A DNA stretch of 64,000 bases from Leptospira tipperaryensis (GTDB lineage Bacteria; Spirochaetota; Leptospiria; Leptospirales; Leptospiraceae): NCBI RefSeq assembly GCF_001729245.1, contig NZ_CP015217.1, positions 3,282,001 through 3,346,000 on the forward strand. The letters are read 5' to 3'. Positions 1-7,612 of the stretch are shown here, in pieces (positions within the stretch are counted from its first letter, which is position 1; the number at the start of each line of letters is the position of its first letter). The position numbers and the translations under genes were made by a program. The notes beneath the pieces are model-generated. The model saw only the letters and a program-made list of their open reading frames with translations. It had not been told where the DNA came from and did no database searches.

Positions 1-37
1 CCTTGTGACGGAAAAAATCGAATGATAAAAATCTAAT

Positions 38-1003
38 TTAGAAGAGAGATCTTTTTTTGAGTTCTTTTTGAAAAGCGTCCGTGTAGGAAGCTTTTCCTAA
101 AAGATTGAGATGAGAAGCGTCAAAAAAGAATTCCGACTTTGTCTCAAAGGAACTCGGATTCAGACGAAGATAAATGGAATTGGAATCTTCAGCGATCCTC
201 GAAAGTTCTTTTCGGACTGCGTCGTACTTTTGATCTTCTTCCTCCGAGAAAAGGTAATTCGGAGTTTCCAGAAGAATCACCTTTACTCCATTCTCCCGAG
301 AGAATTTTAGAATTTCATAAAGTTCTTTTACAAGATCGGCTTCGATTTTAGGTGAAAGATTTTCGTATTGTTTTTTCCAAACCTGAATTCTTTCGTCGTT
401 TTCCTTTTCGTTTGCACTCAACTTCCAAACAAAAATCGAAGAAAGATATTTATCATAGAGTTTTGAAAAAATAAAATGAGAAAAAGAATTCAGAGAATAC
501 GCCTGAGAAATCCGAAACATCCAGTATTCAAATTTAGATTCTTCGGGAACCTTTTGATCCAAGAAGTTTACGAATAAACCTTTGTGATAATATCCCTTCA
601 CGGATTTATAAGCGGAATCCGGATAACGTTCCTTGTGAAAGACAAACTTATCGGTTTCCAAAACGAGAAGAGAAGGTTTTTGCTTTTGATTCTTCTTTAA
701 ATATTCACGAACGATTTCTTTTCGAAGCGTCAAATTGGCTCCGGGAATATTCAAAAGTGTAACGTGCTTTCCGGATTCTTGAGTCAAAACCGCAGGATCC
801 AAATCCCAGAGAATATGACTCGAACCGACGATCAAAACGTTCGAAGGTTTGAAATTCTTATACATCGAAAACATCTTATCGTATTGAGGGAAAAATAAAG
901 AATACGATATTCTATCAAATACAAAGACGGAGACAAAGAGTGTAAGAAACAAGCCCGCATAACGCAGAATTTTAGAACTGGAAGTAGATGAAGCTGGATC
1001 CAT
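38..1003 (-). CDS. SGNH-like membrane protein, partner of the adjacent MBOAT acyltransferase
   Basis: 321 aa with one N-terminal membrane segment (about residues 13-32) and a large extracytoplasmic domain. GSSH at 60-63 resembles the block I nucleophile of SGNH hydrolases and DASH at 295-298 the C-terminal Asp/His block, as in AlgX/DltD-type partners of O-acyltransferases. The gene overlaps the end of the upstream MBOAT gene by 32 nt, so the two are translationally coupled. Inference: it finishes acyl transfer to an extracellular glycan or lipid; the substrate is not visible. The pair is confident, the SGNH call moderately so. Confidence 0.75.
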   Translation of the reverse strand: MDPASSTSSSKILRYAGLFLTLFVSVFVFDRISYSLFFPQYDKMFSMYKNFKPSNVLIVGSSHILWDLDPAVLTQESGKHVTLLNIPGANLTLRKEIVREYLKKNQKQKPSLLVLETDKFVFHKERYPDSAYKSVKGYYHKGLFVNFLDQKVPEESKFEYWMFRISQAYSLNSFSHFIFSKLYDKYLSSIFVWKLSANEKENDERIQVWKKQYENLSPKIEADLVKELYEILKFSRENGVKVILLETPNYLFSEEEDQKYDAVRKELSRIAEDSNSIYLRLNPSSFETKSEFFFDASHLNLLGKASYTDAFQKELKKRSLF

Positions 1004-2384
1004 AGAACACTCCTCCCGTAAAGATCAACGCGACGAACAAACCCGCAACCGCCCAGTCCCCGTATTTTTTCCAACCCTCTTTGTTTTTTTCCCAGAAAGG
1101 AAAGATCCCTTCTAAAATTAAAAAGAGAAAGATCGCAAAAACTCCGGCCTTTTTTTGAAACTCCACGATGAGGTCCAAAGATTCTCCGGAGGAAAAATCC
1201 AAAATTCTCGCGAGAATCTGATGCGCGACCCCGACCGAGCTCGCACGAAAATAGACCCAGCTAAAAAGAATACAGTGAAACGTAAAGATGACTCCGAAAA
1301 TTCGGAACCAATTGTGTTTCGCTTTTTCATTCGTAAAAACTTTTCGGAAGAGAACTTCCAAGGCGAGATAGATTCCGTTCAAAAGCCCCCAGATTACGAA
1401 GGTCCAATTGGCTCCGTGCCAGATTCCCGAGAGCGCGAAAACGATTAAGAGATTGCTAATATGCCGGGAAGTAGATACTCGATTCCCGCCTAACGGAATA
1501 TAAACGTAATCCCGAAACCAAGAAGAAAGAGAAATATGCCAGCGTCCCCAAAACTCGGAGACGCTTGAAGAAAAATAAGGACGATCAAAATTCTTCATCA
1601 AATCGATCCCCAGAATCTTTGCGGTTCCGATTGCGATATTGGAATATCCGGCGAAGTCGCAATAAATCTGAAATGCGAAGAAGTAAGTGGCGACCAAAAG
1701 ATCGGCTCCGGATTTTTCCGAAGGTTGATTGTACATCGCGTCTACGAAAACCGAAAGGCGATCCGCGATAAAGAGCTTCATAAAGAAACCGTAAACTATG
1801 TATTTTAATCCGTTTTCTACGTTTTGAAAGATCAGTTTGTGTTCCTGATGAAACTGAGTCATCAGATGATGCGCCCTTTCGATCGGACCGGCGACCAACT
1901 GAGGGAAGAACATTACATAAACCCAATAGTATCCGAGATGTCTTTCGGCTTTGATTTTTCCTTGATAGACTTCCACGATATAACCCATGGACTGAAACGT
2001 ATGAAAAGACAAACCGATCGGAAGGATGATCTCAAGAGGAGATACGGGCATCTCCGAGGAAAAAAGAAATTTATAAAGAACTCCCGTATTGTTTAGCAAA
2101 AAGTTGAAGTATTTGAAAAAGATAAGAATCCCTATGTTTGACGAAAGACTCAAAATCAAAAAAGTTCTTCTTTTGGGTCCGGATGCGTTTTCAATCCAGA
2201 TCGCGAGATAATAATCCAAGACAATCGTAAACGCGAGGATAAGAATGTAGGCCGGTATGAAGGCCATGTAAAAATAACAACTCGCGAGCAGGAGGAGAAT
2301 CCAACGAAAACGGAATGGAAGGAGAAAATAAGAAACCGCTACGATGGGATAGAATACGAGAAAGTGAATTGAATTAAAGAGCAT
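972..2384 (-). CDS. MBOAT-family membrane O-acyltransferase (AlgI/DltB-like)
   Basis: 470 aa, polytopic, usual length for bacterial AlgI-type MBOAT proteins. Diagnostic motifs are PQLVAGPIER (161-170), FWGRWHISLSSWFRDY (278-293) and IWHGAN (321-326), which holds the invariant catalytic His323. These proteins move an acyl group from a cytoplasmic donor across the membrane to an extracytoplasmic acceptor. The next gene, overlapping by 32 nt, encodes an SGNH-like partner as in alginate acetylation and D-alanylation systems. The acceptor cannot be read from sequence. ATG start at 2384. Confidence 0.92.
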   Translation of the reverse strand: MLFNSIHFLVFYPIVAVSYFLLPFRFRWILLLLASCYFYMAFIPAYILILAFTIVLDYYLAIWIENASGPKRRTFLILSLSSNIGILIFFKYFNFLLNNTGVLYKFLFSSEMPVSPLEIILPIGLSFHTFQSMGYIVEVYQGKIKAERHLGYYWVYVMFFPQLVAGPIERAHHLMTQFHQEHKLIFQNVENGLKYIVYGFFMKLFIADRLSVFVDAMYNQPSEKSGADLLVATYFFAFQIYCDFAGYSNIAIGTAKILGIDLMKNFDRPYFSSSVSEFWGRWHISLSSWFRDYVYIPLGGNRVSTSRHISNLLIVFALSGIWHGANWTFVIWGLLNGIYLALEVLFRKVFTNEKAKHNWFRIFGVIFTFHCILFSWVYFRASSVGVAHQILARILDFSSGESLDLIVEFQKKAGVFAIFLFLILEGIFPFWEKNKEGWKKYGDWAVAGLFVALIFTGGVFYGSSFIYFQF

Positions 2385-2521
2385 CTTGTCTTGAGAAATC
2401 GTTTTGAGACGAGGGATAAAATTCTTTCCAAAGTTGGAGAAGACTTCAAGTCCTCTTTCGTCTTTTCAATAAAGTAGAATCAGAATTTAGAGAGAAGCCG
2501 TAAAAGTAAAGCGGATTCGAG

Positions 2522-2536
2522 GGAGTTCCTACTTTT
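2522..2536 (+). repeat. Dispersed GGAGTTCCTAC repeat
   Basis: Exact copy of the window-wide 11-mer followed by TTTT, between the MBOAT promoter region and the OsmC pseudogene. Confidence 0.8.
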
Positions 2537-2669
2537 CAAAATAAAATCAAACTCAAAGAAACGGAAAGGAATTCTAAAATGGAAAAGTCCCAAAGGGTTT
2601 GTTTTGAAAATTCGAGAAGGAATGATTCTTTCAAACAAAACCATTTGAGACTTATTTTTGCGACTTTGT

Positions 2670-2984
2670 TCAGAGGGCGCTCGCTCCTTCCAGAGAAAGA
2701 ACGGCAACTCCTCGGAGCGTATCTTTCACGGGGCAAATCTTTTGAATGTGTTCGAGAAAACGATCTTGATTCTCACGAGGAGAATCGCTTTCCACTTCGA
2801 TCGAATAACGAATCTCTTGAAAGCCCGTCCAAAAACATACTCCACCGGATTGGCTGCTTCGTCTTTTCCCCAATGACTTTCGGGCTCGTCCACGGTCCAA
2901 CGAAAGCCTCGGTCGGGATTCTAAAAGAATCTTCACTCCTTCCCCAGACCACTTCGCATCACTGTAAAACAGTTCTTTTGCCAT
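2670..2984 (-). pseudogene. OsmC-family protein, frameshifted and internally deleted
   Basis: From ATG 2984 (TTG at 2990 also possible) the start reads MAKELFYSDAKWSGEG, OsmC-like. Continuing in frame gives a basic, unlikely stretch, but shifting frame near 2905-2920 restores RGFRWTVDEPESHW then ANPVEYVFG, the family's xNPVE segment. Near 2845 the reading returns to the first frame as GFQEIRYSIEVESD and IQKICPVKDTLRG, the OsmC tail with its second Cys. Missing between is the helix carrying the first redox Cys and about 30 residues. So the gene has a frameshift and an internal deletion. Intact members reduce organic peroxides or have related thiol functions; this copy should be dead. Confidence 0.72.
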
Positions 2985-3117
2985 TTTCAATTTCTCCTTC
3001 TCCTTGGGTTAGTAAACAATTTGGGGAGAATCAAGAGCTATGTTTTATATAGCAGAATATTGTCTTATATATTGGATGCGATCTTTCTCAAGAAGCGGAA
3101 TCTGTTCGAAAAAGAAG

Positions 3118-3133
3118 GAGTTCCTACTTTTTA
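3118..3133 (+). repeat. Dispersed GGAGTTCCTAC repeat
   Basis: Exact 11-mer followed by TTTTT, just distal to the tRNA-associated repeats. A weaker match (GAGAGTTCCCGC) follows at about 3183. Confidence 0.8.
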
Positions 3134-3200
3134 AGAATTCAAAGAAGAATCTTGTTCTTCCCTAGGAAGGGCTCTCATTGTGAGAGTTCCCGCAAAGGTT

Positions 3201-3400
3201 TGCTTGCAAGAGGGACTCGCCCTCTACGTAGTTTGCCATCCGAGGCAAACTCCACTCCGAGGCGTCTCATTCAGGCCTCAGCACATCCTGTGCTTCGGAC
3301 GCATTTGTTACGCTCCCTAGGGTCGCTTCAAATGCTATCCTGAACTCGCGTTCGAGTCCGGGATTTCATGGATTCAGTTGTTTTAGATTTAAAAAAGAAG
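3201..3400 (-). repeat. tRNA-Leu 3'-end-associated tandem repeat, distal unit
   Basis: About 200 bp, nearly identical to the unit at 3401-3604 with a few substitutions and 1-3 base indels. The tRNA-derived end is eroded (TGCAAGAGGGACTCG at 3205-3219). In tRNA transcription direction the unit runs through an A/T-rich spacer, a dyad ACTCGaacgCGAGT, a hairpin closed by GCATTTG/CAAATGC, AGCAC/GTGCT, GAGGC/GCCTC and TTTGCC/GGCAAA stems, then the tRNA-like terminus. It holds no credible ORF. Confidence 0.85.
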
Positions 3401-3604
3401 TGCTTGCGAGTAGAGGGACTCGCCCTCTACGTAGTTTGCCATCCAGGCAAACTCCACTCCGAGGCGTCTCATTCAGGCCTCAAGCACATCCTGTGCTTCG
3501 GACGCATTTGTTACGCTCCCTATGGGTCGCTTCAAATGCTATCCTGAACTCGCGTTCGAGTCCGGGATTTTATTGATTCGGTTGTTTTGGATTTAAAAAA
3601 GAAG
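3401..3604 (-). repeat. tRNA-Leu 3'-end-associated tandem repeat, proximal unit
   Basis: About 204 bp, directly downstream of tRNA-Leu in transcription direction. It carries an exact 18-bp copy of the tRNA 3' end (3405-3422 equals 3609-3626: TGCGAGTAGAGGGACTCG on the plus strand), and the flanking GAAGTGCT and A/T-rich sequence are also shared. Period to the tRNA is 204 bp and to the distal unit about 200 bp. The layout matches the E. coli tyrT rtT repeats, which each carry the last 19 bp of the tRNA. A role is not established here. Confidence 0.85.
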
Positions 3605-3607
3605 TGC

Positions 3608-3690
<83 letters not shown>

Positions 3691-3816
3691 GGTGAGATTT
3701 CCAATTTTTGTGAGTTTCGATCGGAGTCAAGCTGAAAGAAACAATTCTTCCGAACTCATTCTTTGGAATGGAGATCGGAACCGGAGTGGAAAAGAAATTT
3801 TAGAACTTCCAAGGGC

Positions 3817-4212
3817 TCAGATCTTCTCATTCGAAAGCGATTTTAGAATCGGGCAATGAGGCCTATGATCTCCGTGACAATGCGCCGCTAAATCCTTCAG
3901 AGTATCCGCCATTTCCTGCATCTCGGTAATCTTTGTTTCCAGAGTTTTTAAATGAGAAAGAGCCAAAACCTTAACATCCGAACTTGCTCTACTCTGATTT
4001 CTCCAAAGACCGACTAACTTCTTGATCTCTTTAAGAGCAAAACCCATACTTCGAGCCCTCTTTACAAACTGGAGGATGTGAACGTCATCGGAAGAATACA
4101 TTCTATAACCGGATTCTCCTCTTCTTGCTTTCGGAATCAGACCGATTGTTTCATAGTGTCGAATTTGTTTGGCCGTAACTCCGGATTGTATGGAAACTTC
4201 CCCGATATTCAT
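3817..4212 (-). CDS. cueR: CueR-like MerR-family copper-responsive regulator
   Basis: 131 aa. An N-terminal MerR winged helix (1-70, with KQIRHYETIGLI) is followed by a dimerisation helix and a C-terminal metal loop HCHGDHRPHCPIL. The cysteines fall at 112 and 120 and residue 77 is Ser, the positions that define monovalent Cu/Ag/Au sensing in E. coli CueR; divalent sensors carry Cys at 77. MerR regulators unwind promoters with 19-20 bp spacers, and two such promoters lie just upstream (4550-4580 and 4632-4662). The gene follows the ferredoxin gene by 24 nt on the same strand, so it is probably autoregulated. Family certain, metal well supported. Confidence 0.9.
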   Translation of the reverse strand: MNIGEVSIQSGVTAKQIRHYETIGLIPKARRGESGYRMYSSDDVHILQFVKRARSMGFALKEIKKLVGLWRNQSRASSDVKVLALSHLKTLETKITEMQEMADTLKDLAAHCHGDHRPHCPILKSLSNEKI

Positions 4213-4236
4213 AGCTGACTTCTTATGATTTATTTC

Positions 4237-4521
4237 TTAGACCTTTTCTTTTATCCAAGGAAGAATAAGATCGCTCAAAGGAATGGATCGGCAAGCCAAA
4301 ATAAAACCTTCCTCTTTCTCTTCTTCGGTTAGAGAAAATTTTCCGTGGGAAAGATGTTCCACATTACCGCTAAGCAAAAGAATTTTGCAAACCCCACATC
4401 GACCGAATCTGCAAGAATAAGAAAGGTCGATCCCCGCGTTTAAAGAAGAATCCAGAACGGTCTCTTTTTCTTTCGTTTCAATGCTGCGATTTAAGTCTGG
4501 GAAATGAATTTTAAAACTCAT
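4237..4521 (-). CDS. [2Fe-2S] ferredoxin-like protein in the copper locus
   Basis: 94 aa from ATG 4521; longer in-frame extensions would run through the promoter and are rejected. Cys37-x4-Cys42-x2-Cys45 (SCRFGRCGVC) and Cys77 (ACRS) form a plant-type [2Fe-2S] site. It is transcribed from a CueR-type promoter (-35 TTGACC, 19-bp spacer, -10 TAGAAT), so copper induction is inferred. Copper attacks exposed Fe-S clusters, so this could be a repair, replacement or electron-donor ferredoxin under metal stress, but the partner is unknown. It is cotranscribed with cueR. Confidence 0.85.
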   Translation of the reverse strand: MSFKIHFPDLNRSIETKEKETVLDSSLNAGIDLSYSCRFGRCGVCKILLLSGNVEHLSHGKFSLTEEEKEEGFILACRSIPLSDLILPWIKEKV

Positions 4522-4549
4522 CGTATCTCCTCGCCTTGTTTGGAAAGAA

Positions 4550-4580
4550 ATTCTAAAGTCTCCCATCGTAGGAAGGTCAA
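4550..4580 (-). promoter_or_regulatory. CueR-type promoter of the ferredoxin-cueR operon
   Basis: On the minus strand, TTGACC (4575-4580) and TAGAAT (4550-4555) are separated by exactly 19 bp, the long spacer of MerR-activated promoters. The spacer carries CCTTCCTACGATGGGAG, an imperfect version of the dyad in the opposite promoter. Confidence 0.85.
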
Positions 4581-4631
4581 GGGACAACTCAAAAAAAAAG
4601 TGCCAATCGATAAAAAAAATGAATCCGCCTC

Positions 4632-4662
4632 TTGACCTTCCCACGATGGGAAGGTTTAGCCT
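4632..4662 (+). promoter_or_regulatory. CueR-type promoter and operator of the copZ-like gene
   Basis: TTGACC (4632-4637), a 19-bp spacer, then TAGCCT (4657-4662). The spacer region holds a perfect dyad ACCTTCCC/GGGAAGGT with a 5-bp centre (4635-4655). From memory this is very close to the E. coli copA promoter bound by CueR, in spacing and half-sites. Confidence 0.9.
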
Positions 4663-4702
4663 GGTCTTTAGAGATTCAAAAAAGAATCTAAGGAGAACTC
4701 AA

Positions 4703-4912
4703 ATGTTAGAATTTCAAGTGGAAGGAATGACCTGCGGTAGTTGCGCTTCCGTCATCTTAAAAGCGATTCATACGGTAGATCCTTATGGATCCGTGGCAGT
4801 ACAGATTTCCACGCAAACGGTTCAAGTTGTGAGCAAACGTTCCGAACAGGAATTGATCCGCCTCATCGAAGAAAGCGGTTATCCCGTTCTCGCAACAAAA
4901 AAGATCGCATAA
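4703..4912 (+). CDS. copZ: CopZ-like copper chaperone (single HMA domain)
   Basis: 69 aa, one heavy-metal-associated domain with VEGMTCGSCAS at 6-16; Cys11 and Cys14 form the MxCxxC metal site. The start is ATG 4703, preceded by AGGAGA. Such proteins carry Cu(I) in the cytoplasm to P-type ATPases or regulators. It sits directly behind a CueR-type promoter. No copper ATPase is in the window, so its efflux partner must lie elsewhere. Confidence 0.9.
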   Translation: MLEFQVEGMTCGSCASVILKAIHTVDPYGSVAVQISTQTVQVVSKRSEQELIRLIEESGYPVLATKKIA

Positions 4913-4924
4913 GGAAAAACAACC

Positions 4925-5332
4925 ATGACCACAAATCGTAAAACAAGTTATCTCAAATTCATAGTAACGATTCTTATTTTGACTCTTACTTTCGGAAGTC
5001 TACTAGCCCACGGGGACGGTCGTCCGGGCCCGAACGGCGGTGCAATTCGGATGCCCGGATCTTTTCATACGGAGCTCGTCGTTTTAAAAGAAGGTTTTAA
5101 GATCTATCTCTTGGATGTAAGTTTTAAGAATCCGATCACAAAAGACAGTTCCCTTCAGGCAAAACTCGTAGAAAGAAACAAAGAACAAAAATTGGAATGT
5201 CAGGCTCATCCCGATCATTTCTTTTGTCCTTCTTCCAAAATTCCGACTTCGGGAAAGTTGATATTGCAAGCGTCTCGCGCAAAGCTGCAAGGCGCGGAAG
5301 CTGTCTATGAGCTTCCAATTCCAAAAAAATAA
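4925..5332 (+). CDS. Small exported protein of the copper locus
   Basis: 135 aa with a signal peptide (hydrophobic 12-27, cleavage probably after LLA). The mature start HGDGRPGPNGGAIRMPG and the strand-rich body resemble the small domain seen in some heavy-metal RND adaptors and copper-locus proteins. His near the mature N-terminus and the Cys/His in LECQAHPDHFFCP could bind metal. It lies 12 nt after copZ and shares its promoter. Inference: a periplasmic copper-handling protein; no firm family is recognised. Confidence 0.72.
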   Translation: MTTNRKTSYLKFIVTILILTLTFGSLLAHGDGRPGPNGGAIRMPGSFHTELVVLKEGFKIYLLDVSFKNPITKDSSLQAKLVERNKEQKLECQAHPDHFFCPSSKIPTSGKLILQASRAKLQGAEAVYELPIPKK

Positions 5333-5337
5333 ATCGT

Positions 5338-5604
5338 ATGCGCTGGTTTCGTAGAGTCGTTTCCGTCTTTGAGAATTTATCAAAGACGGAAAATTCCACT
5401 CAAAAGAATTTTTTAGAAAAAGAAAATCGCGCAGAAGAAACACAAAACCTTCGCAGGCAAACAACCGACGTTTCGAACAAATCCAAACCTTTAACGACGA
5501 ACGAACTTCTAAAACAATTGGATTCGAACGAAACAGCCTCTATAAAAAAGATTCTTCGAACGCAGAAAAAAGTTTTCAAACTAAGTAAGAAGTTTTTGAA
5601 ATAA
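5338..5604 (+). CDS. Possible small basic protein, unknown
   Basis: 88 aa from ATG 5338, 5 nt after the preceding stop, overlapping the ispD 3' end by 24 nt. It is rich in Lys, Asn, Glu and Thr, with a charged helical C-terminus (IKKILRTQKKVFKLSKKFLK). No domain is recognised. It fills an otherwise empty gap and could be the last gene of the copper operon, or chance. Confidence 0.4.
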   Translation: MRWFRRVVSVFENLSKTENSTQKNFLEKENRAEETQNLRRQTTDVSNKSKPLTTNELLKQLDSNETASIKKILRTQKKVFKLSKKFLK

Positions 5605-6291
5605 GGAAGAATAGAGTTCGGCGAGTTCCAAATCCTCTTTGCGGGTGATCTTGAGATTGAAAGGATGTGATTCTACGATGGAAGATTTTCGGCCGCGGCC
5701 TAAGGCCCAAGAACAAAGATCGGTGGGAACAAAGTCCAAGGAAGAAGTCAAAAGTTCCTTTAAGACCGATCCTCGAATTCCTTGCGGAGTTTTCATAAAC
5801 CAGATATGTTCTCGATCCAGAAGAGACGCGGTAAGTCCATTCGATTCTTCTAATACGGTTTCGGAAGTTTTCGAGGCGAGAGTTGCAATTCCATTCTCGC
5901 GAATGCTCTCGCAGAGCCGGTCCAATTCTTCAGCCAAAACAAAAGGTCTCGCGGCGTCGTGTACCAAAATGATGTCGTCGCTCTGAATCTCCAAGACGGA
6001 AAGACCTTGCAGCATGGAAGAATGTCTTGTCTCTCCGCCTTCCACGATGAGATCCTCGTTTCTTAAAAAAGGACCGCAGATCTCTTCCGTTTTTGGAATC
6101 GATTCCTTATGCGAAACTAAGACGATCTTTTTTTGTTTTCCCCAATCCTGAAATCGTTTGAGAGAATGAAGTAAAACGGGTTCGTTCTGAAACTCCAAAA
6201 ATTGTTTTGGAATCTCGGAACCCATTCTCGTGCCGGTTCCTCCGGCTAAGATCAATACGTAGATTTTTTCAGAGAGAAACAGAGACTTCAT
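5581..6291 (-). CDS. ispD: 2-C-methyl-D-erythritol 4-phosphate cytidylyltransferase
   Basis: 236 aa, typical length. The nucleotidyltransferase motif LAGGTGTRMG (15-24), Lys29 in PKQF, LVHDAARPFV in the middle and the C-terminal NLKITRKEDLELAE are IspD signatures. It transfers CMP to MEP in the non-mevalonate isoprenoid pathway. It overlaps the end of lysA by 23 nt. The related TarI family (ribitol-5-phosphate) is less likely. Confidence 0.92.
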   Translation of the reverse strand: MKSLFLSEKIYVLILAGGTGTRMGSEIPKQFLEFQNEPVLLHSLKRFQDWGKQKKIVLVSHKESIPKTEEICGPFLRNEDLIVEGGETRHSSMLQGLSVLEIQSDDIILVHDAARPFVLAEELDRLCESIRENGIATLASKTSETVLEESNGLTASLLDREHIWFMKTPQGIRGSVLKELLTSSLDFVPTDLCSWALGRGRKSSIVESHPFNLKITRKEDLELAELYSSLFQKLLT

Positions 6292-7537
6292 TTTGAAAGA
6301 TCTGTTCTAAGTTCTGGCGTTTTCGGATGAGTTGAAACGATCCGTCAAGTCCCAACAAAACTTCAGCCGTCTCCGGAAACGAATTATAATTCTTAGTAGA
6401 CATGGAGGAACAATAGGCCCCTGCCCCTTCCATTACAATATAATCCCCTAATATAGCCTCGCCTGTGGTTCTTGTGATCGGGCCGCCGCCTTCCGCTTGC
6501 GTAAAAAGATCCCCGCTCTCGCAACAGTGTCCCACAAACACGTAGGCTTCCGTTCTTCCGGAATGAGTTCCTTCTTTGGAAACGACGACTAACGGATGTC
6601 TTGCGGCATACAAAGAAGGTCTTGTGTTCACGTCCATCCCCGCGTCCACTTTGACGAACTTGTATCCGTTCTCTCCCGTGGAAACTACGTCGTCAACCGT
6701 CGTTACGATCGCTCCGTTGTTCACCATCATAAAGGAACCGGGCTCGATCTCCATATGAAGTTTCGTCCCATTCTTCTTTTCAAATTCTTGAAAAAGTTCG
6801 ATGACCGGTTTTCCGATCGTCTGGAAGTCGGTGGTCTTTTCGTCTTCCATTCTTCCAACTTTAAAACCTCCGCCGAGGTTGAGAATTCTACATTCCGGAA
6901 ATTGTGCGGCGAGATCCAAAGAAACCTGCGCTACGATTTTCCAAACCGCGGGATCGCTTCCGGATCCGATATGAGTGTGCACTTTGAAAATTTTGAGATC
7001 ATATTTTTTGGCAATTTCTTTCACTTTGTTCAAGTCTTCGTGCCAGACTCCGAAGGAGGAAGTTTTTCCACCCACGTCCGTCTTCTTTGTTTGTCCGGAA
7101 CCGAGTCCCGGATTAAATCGAACGCTGACTTCTTTTCCTGGAAATAACTTTCCAAAAGCTTCGAGTTGTCTTAACGAACAAGCGTTGAAGACAACTCCCT
7201 TCTCGACCAATTCTTTGAGGCCCTTTGCGAGTTCCTGCGAAGTCAACATGATCTCTTGCGGTTTGAATCCGTAAAGAAGTGCTCTTTGCACTTCGAATTC
7301 CGAACTCGCGTCGATCTGAATTCCTTTTCGTTTCATGATCTCGAGAATGGTTCGATTCGGATTCGCCTTCATCGCATATCGTACGGTCAGTCCGAATGCG
7401 TTTGGAAACGCAAGAGCCGTGTCGCAACTTTTTTCGATTCTCTCTCGGGAATAGACAAAAACGGGGGTTCCAAATTGTTGTGCGACAGTACGCACTTGGG
7501 ATTCAGTCAAAAATTTTAATTTTTCTATTGATTGCAT
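6269..7537 (-). CDS. lysA: Diaminopimelate decarboxylase
   Basis: 422 aa, a PLP-dependent fold III enzyme. Lys57 in RYAMKANPN binds PLP, followed by HTHIGSG, LNLGGGFKVG (phosphate loop), EPGSF, and the C-terminal GHCCESGDLFT and EGAGAYCSSMSTKNYN, which supply active-site residues across the dimer. It converts meso-diaminopimelate to lysine. First gene of a two-gene unit with ispD. Other group IV decarboxylases are possible, but the CCESGD block favours LysA. Confidence 0.92.
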   Translation of the reverse strand: MQSIEKLKFLTESQVRTVAQQFGTPVFVYSRERIEKSCDTALAFPNAFGLTVRYAMKANPNRTILEIMKRKGIQIDASSEFEVQRALLYGFKPQEIMLTSQELAKGLKELVEKGVVFNACSLRQLEAFGKLFPGKEVSVRFNPGLGSGQTKKTDVGGKTSSFGVWHEDLNKVKEIAKKYDLKIFKVHTHIGSGSDPAVWKIVAQVSLDLAAQFPECRILNLGGGFKVGRMEDEKTTDFQTIGKPVIELFQEFEKKNGTKLHMEIEPGSFMMVNNGAIVTTVDDVVSTGENGYKFVKVDAGMDVNTRPSLYAARHPLVVVSKEGTHSGRTEAYVFVGHCCESGDLFTQAEGGGPITRTTGEAILGDYIVMEGAGAYCSSMSTKNYNSFPETAEVLLGLDGSFQLIRKRQNLEQIFQNEVSVSL

Positions 7538-7568
7538 AGTGAAACGGGCATTTCTAAATGGTTTTAGA

Positions 7569-7597
7569 ACAGGCTCCGTTGGAGTCCTGTTTTTTTA
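7569..7597 (+). terminator. Hairpin with T-run between lysA and the PLC-like gene
   Basis: ACAGGCTCC/GGAGTCCTGT (one bulge, 3-nt loop) followed by seven T. It lies between divergent genes in the leader of the plus-strand gene, so it could be an attenuator or the end of an unseen transcript rather than an ordinary gene terminator. Confidence 0.45.
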
Positions 7598-7612
7598 AAG
7601 GCATTTTCATCC

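Noticed and set aside
2579..3052. 157-aa plus-strand frame opposite the OsmC remnant
   Set aside because: The minus strand reads as a recognisable, broken OsmC gene; this is its shadow.
3152..3343. 63-aa frame over the tRNA-associated repeats
   Set aside because: It lies in hairpin-rich repeat DNA; the neighbouring unit does not keep the frame.
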